A stretch of 8,744 nt of DNA, from assembly GCA_023144675.1 (NCBI GenBank), contig JAGLFE010000129.1, positions 1 through 8,744 on the forward strand, read 5' to 3'. This DNA is from Thiomargarita sp. Its GTDB lineage: Bacteria; Pseudomonadota; Gammaproteobacteria; Beggiatoales; Beggiatoaceae. Below the pieces are notes generated by a model. The model searched no databases. It was not told the origin of the DNA and saw nothing but the letters and a program-made list of their open reading frames with translations. Position 1 is the first letter of the stretch; the number at the start of each line of letters is the position of its first letter. Made by a program: the position numbers and the translations under genes. Positions 6,353 through 8,744 of this stretch are shown one piece after another.

Positions 6353-7633
6353 CTATGTTAAATTATTAAAAGCAGCTTTCCCAGGATAAGTTACATTACT
6401 TCCTAAAGCTTCTTCTATCCGAATCAACTGATTATATTTAGCAATGCGATCTGAACGTGAAAGTGAACCAGTTTTGATTTGTCCTACCGAAGTAGCAACA
6501 GCTAAATCAGCAATAGTGCTATCTTCAGTTTCGCCAGAACGATGGGAAATAACCGCTGTGTAAGAAGCACGTTTTGCCATTTCAATTGCGGCTAAGGTTT
6601 CAGTTACAGTCCCAATTTGATTTAACTTAATTAAGATTGAATTAGCGATATTTCTATTAATGCCTTCCTGTAAAATTTTAGTATTAGTAACAAATAAATC
6701 ATCACCAACTAATTGTATTTTTTTGCCTAAGCGATCAGTTAAAATCTTCCAGCCATCCCAATCATCTTCCGCCATCCCATCTTCAATGGAAATAATCGGA
6801 TATTTATCAACCCAAGCTGCTAAATAATCAGTAAATTGAGCCGCATCTAATTTTTTACCTTCAGAAGCAATATCATATAAACCATCCCGGTAAAATTCAG
6901 AACTGGCTACATCCAAACCTAATGAAATATCATCGCCAGCTTTAAATCCCGCTTTTTCAATCGCTTGCAAAATAATTTCGATAGCAGACTCGTTGGAAGA
7001 TAAATTAGGTGCAAATCCACCCTCATCTCCGACAGAAGTATTCATACCTTTACTTTTCAACACACTTTTTAACGCATGAAACACTTCCGCTCCATAACGT
7101 ACTGCTTCAGTCAAAGAAGAAGCACCAATAGGTAAAATCATAAATTCTTGCAAATCTACATTATTATCAGCATGTGCGCCCCCATTAATAATGTTCATCA
7201 TCGGAACTGGCATTTGCATTGCACCTGCGCCACCTAAATAGCGATAAAGTGGTAAGTCAACTTCCTGAGCAGCAGCTTTAGCAACAGCCATGGAAACTGC
7301 CAAGATAGCATTGGCTCCCAAACGTTCTTTATTATCCGTGCCATCCAGCTTTACCATGATATTATCAACATCGGATTGAGAAGTTACTTCTATTCCCTTT
7401 AGAGCTTCATCAATTTCAGTATTAATATGTTTAACCGCCATTTGAACTCCTTTGCCCAAATAACGACTGCCTCCATCACGTAATTCCACTGCCTCCCGTT
7501 TACCCGTAGAAGCACCAGAAGGAACTGCTGCTCTTCCCATTACTTCATAAGCAGTAGTAACTTCCGCTTCCACAGTTGGATTACCACGAGAATCAAGAAT
7601 TTCACGGGCATGTATTTGAGTAATTTCTGACAT
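6353..7633 (-). CDS. eno: enolase (phosphopyruvate hydratase)
   Basis: Enolase is a cytoplasmic glycolytic enzyme that interconverts 2-phosphoglycerate and phosphoenolpyruvate. The 426-residue length is normal. Visible elements are the mobile SGAST loop (39-43), His154 in GGAHADNN, Glu163 in LQEFM, Glu204 in GDEGGFAPN, metal ligands Asp241, Glu284 (SIEDGM) and Asp311 (VGDDLF), the catalytic lysine 336 inside the signature ILIKLNQIGTVTET (333-346), HRSGETED (364-371) and Lys387 in KTGSLSRSD. The ATG is preceded by AAGGA (7641-7645, minus strand) 7 bases upstream, a good ribosome binding site. It lies 17 bases after kdsA and is probably cotranscribed with it. Downstream, the ftsB gene that often follows eno is absent, and a decayed transposase and the cas operon follow instead. 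Confidence 0.99.
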   Translation of the reverse strand: MSEITQIHAREILDSRGNPTVEAEVTTAYEVMGRAAVPSGASTGKREAVELRDGGSRYLGKGVQMAVKHINTEIDEALKGIEVTSQSDVDNIMVKLDGTDNKERLGANAILAVSMAVAKAAAQEVDLPLYRYLGGAGAMQMPVPMMNIINGGAHADNNVDLQEFMILPIGASSLTEAVRYGAEVFHALKSVLKSKGMNTSVGDEGGFAPNLSSNESAIEIILQAIEKAGFKAGDDISLGLDVASSEFYRDGLYDIASEGKKLDAAQFTDYLAAWVDKYPIISIEDGMAEDDWDGWKILTDRLGKKIQLVGDDLFVTNTKILQEGINRNIANSILIKLNQIGTVTETLAAIEMAKRASYTAVISHRSGETEDSTIADLAVATSVGQIKTGSLSRSDRIAKYNQLIRIEEALGSNVTYPGKAAFNNLT

Positions 7634-7650
7634 ATATATTTCCTTATTGG

Positions 7651-8484
7651 TTAAAGATTATTTTCTAAAAATTCACTATTTTTTACTTGTTGATCAAGCG
7701 TTTTTAATAATTCTAATAGTTTGGCTATTTTGCTTAAAGGTAGCATATTTGGACCATCACTTAATGCTTTATCAGGCTGAGGATGGGTTTCCATAAAAAT
7801 TCCAGCAATTCCAACTGCTACTGCCGCCCGAGCTAAAACTGGAACAAATTCCCGTTGTCCACCTGAAACCGTTCCTTGCCCCCCTGGTAATTGCACCGAA
7901 TGAGTAGCATCAAAAATAATTGGGCAATCGGTATTACGCATAATAGCCAAAGCACGCATATCGGAAATTAGGTAATTATACCCGAAAGAAGTCCCGCGCT
8001 CACAAACCATAATATTTTCATTCCCAACCGCTTTTGCCTTGTTGACCACGTTAATCATATCCCAAGGTGCAAGAAATTGTCCTTTTTTGATATTAACTGG
8101 TAAACCTTGACGGGCTACATTTTGAATAAAATTGGTTTGGCGACATAGAAAAGCTGGAATTTGTAATACATCAACAACGCTAGCAACTTCATCCAACGGC
8201 GTATCTTCATGCACATCAGTTAATATAGGTACACCAATTTGCTGCCGTACCTTTTCTAAAACAGATAGTCCTGCTTCAATTCCCATTCCACGAAAGCTAT
8301 TATCAGACGAGCGATTAGCTTTATCGAAGGAGGATTTATAGATAAAAGGAATCCCTAATTTTTCCGTAATTGACTTGAGTTCTCCAGCGGTATCTAAAGC
8401 CAGTTGTTGCGATTCAATTACGCAAGGTCCAGCGATTAGAAATAATGGACAATCTAAGCCGATTTCAAAGCCACATAATTTCAT
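7651..8484 (-). CDS. kdsA: 2-dehydro-3-deoxyphosphooctonate aldolase (KDO8P synthase)
   Basis: KdsA condenses phosphoenolpyruvate with arabinose 5-phosphate to give KDO 8-phosphate, the committed step to the KDO sugar of lipopolysaccharide inner core. The 277 residues form a TIM barrel with the motifs AGPCVIES (18-25), KSSFDKANRSS (50-60), LTDVHED (88-94), NIKKGQFLAPWD (131-142) and ERGTSFGY (162-169). Cys21, His195, Glu232 and Asp243 line up at a constant offset of ten with the metal ligands of the Aquifex aeolicus enzyme (Cys11, His185, Glu222, Asp233), so this should be the metal-dependent class and not the E. coli-like class with Asn. There is no clear Shine-Dalgarno before the ATG. The usual upstream neighbour pyrG is not here; a divergent gene is. 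Confidence 0.98.
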   Translation of the reverse strand: MKLCGFEIGLDCPLFLIAGPCVIESQQLALDTAGELKSITEKLGIPFIYKSSFDKANRSSDNSFRGMGIEAGLSVLEKVRQQIGVPILTDVHEDTPLDEVASVVDVLQIPAFLCRQTNFIQNVARQGLPVNIKKGQFLAPWDMINVVNKAKAVGNENIMVCERGTSFGYNYLISDMRALAIMRNTDCPIIFDATHSVQLPGGQGTVSGGQREFVPVLARAAVAVGIAGIFMETHPQPDKALSDGPNMLPLSKIAKLLELLKTLDQQVKNSEFLENNL

Positions 8485-8518
8485 GTTATTTTTTAGTCTA
8501 TTTTTTAATTTAAAATAA

Positions 8519-8545
8519 ATTATAACATAGTTTATGTTATTTGAG
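8519..8545 (-). promoter_or_regulatory. candidate kdsA-eno promoter
   Basis: On the minus strand a perfect -10 box TATAAT lies at 8524-8519, 34 bases before the kdsA start codon. The -35 is poor (CTCAAA at 8545-8540 with a short 15-base spacer), so the promoter may rely on an activator or the call may be wrong. The -10 box overlaps the 8-3-8 inverted repeat described separately. Confidence 0.35.
8522..8540. repeat. 8-3-8 perfect inverted repeat, operator-like
   Basis: ATAACATA (8522-8529), spacer GTT, TATGTTAT (8533-8540) form an exact dyad of the size bound by dimeric helix-turn-helix regulators. It lies in the region between kdsA and the divergent gene at 8708 and overlaps the best -10 box for kdsA. 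It has no T-run after it on the plus strand, and the stem is too AT-rich for a terminator. An operator role is inferred only from geometry and position. Confidence 0.45.
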
Positions 8546-8707
8546 CCTAATTATATTAATTTCAACTTCTAAAAACCTAAAAAGCCCCCAATATAAGAAT
8601 AAATTAATTTTTTGAATATTTATAATGCTCTGTATAGTCTATAATATTATTTGATTTGAAGTCTAAAATATTATTTAACAAATCTTATGTAAAAAGGAAT
8701 TTTTATT

Positions 8708-8744
8708 ATGAAATCAGAATATCCCAGTCAATCAAACTGGAATG
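8708..8744 (+). CDS. start of an unidentified gene, cut by the window end
   Basis: An ATG at 8708 opens a frame reading MKSEYPSQSNWN up to the window edge. A good ribosome binding site, AAGGA (8694-8698), lies 9 bases upstream, and the stretch before it contains TATAAT at 8640-8645, so a gene start is plausible. The gene diverges from kdsA. Twelve residues are too few to name a family, and no signal peptide pattern is evident in them. It is not the start of pyrG, the gene often beside kdsA. Confidence 0.55.
   Translation, partial: MKSEYPSQSNWN

Noticed and set aside
8132..8341. Plus-strand open frame inside kdsA
   Set aside because: It is the antisense shadow of conserved KDO8P synthase sequence.

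Overview
The window comes from an AT-rich proteobacterium. Two housekeeping genes, kdsA (lipopolysaccharide KDO synthesis, so a Gram-negative cell) and eno, lie back to back. A kdsA-eno pair is common in beta- and gammaproteobacteria. The kdsA product has the Cys/His/Glu/Asp metal-site set of metal-dependent KDO8P synthases. Base composition and the protein sequences fit a low-GC beta- or gammaproteobacterium, but I cannot name a genus.

Layout from right to left. At 8708 a plus-strand gene begins with a good ribosome binding site and runs off the window. It diverges from kdsA (8484-7651, minus), which is followed after 17 bases by eno (7633-6353, minus). The gap between eno and the next operon (5677-6352) holds a decayed IS630-family transposase on the plus strand, with frameshifts and an internal deletion. 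Next, all on the minus strand, is a compact four-gene operon at 5676-600: cas3, cas7fv, cas5fv, cas6f, with gaps of only 2, 6 and 2 bases. This is the effector module of the minimal type I-F variant CRISPR-Cas system (I-Fv, also called I-F2), best known from Shewanella putrefaciens CN-32. The last 599 bases (1-599) are very AT-rich and contain no CRISPR array, only a 17-bp perfect inverted repeat, a short palindrome and scraps of possible coding sequence.

How the cas genes should work together, from what is known of the family: Cas6f cuts the crRNA precursor in its repeats and stays on the 3' hairpin. Cas7fv forms the backbone along the spacer. Cas5fv caps the 5' end and stands in for the missing large subunit in PAM recognition. 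Cas3 is recruited to nick and unwind the target. Catalytic motifs look intact in Cas3 and Cas6f.

The most notable points are absences. There is no cas1, no Cas2 domain on Cas3 (a stop codon lies directly before its start), and no repeat-spacer array next to cas6f. The IS630 remnant sits upstream of cas3, where adaptation genes would be expected. The locus therefore looks like an interference-only I-Fv module that needs crRNA, and any adaptation proteins, from elsewhere in the genome.
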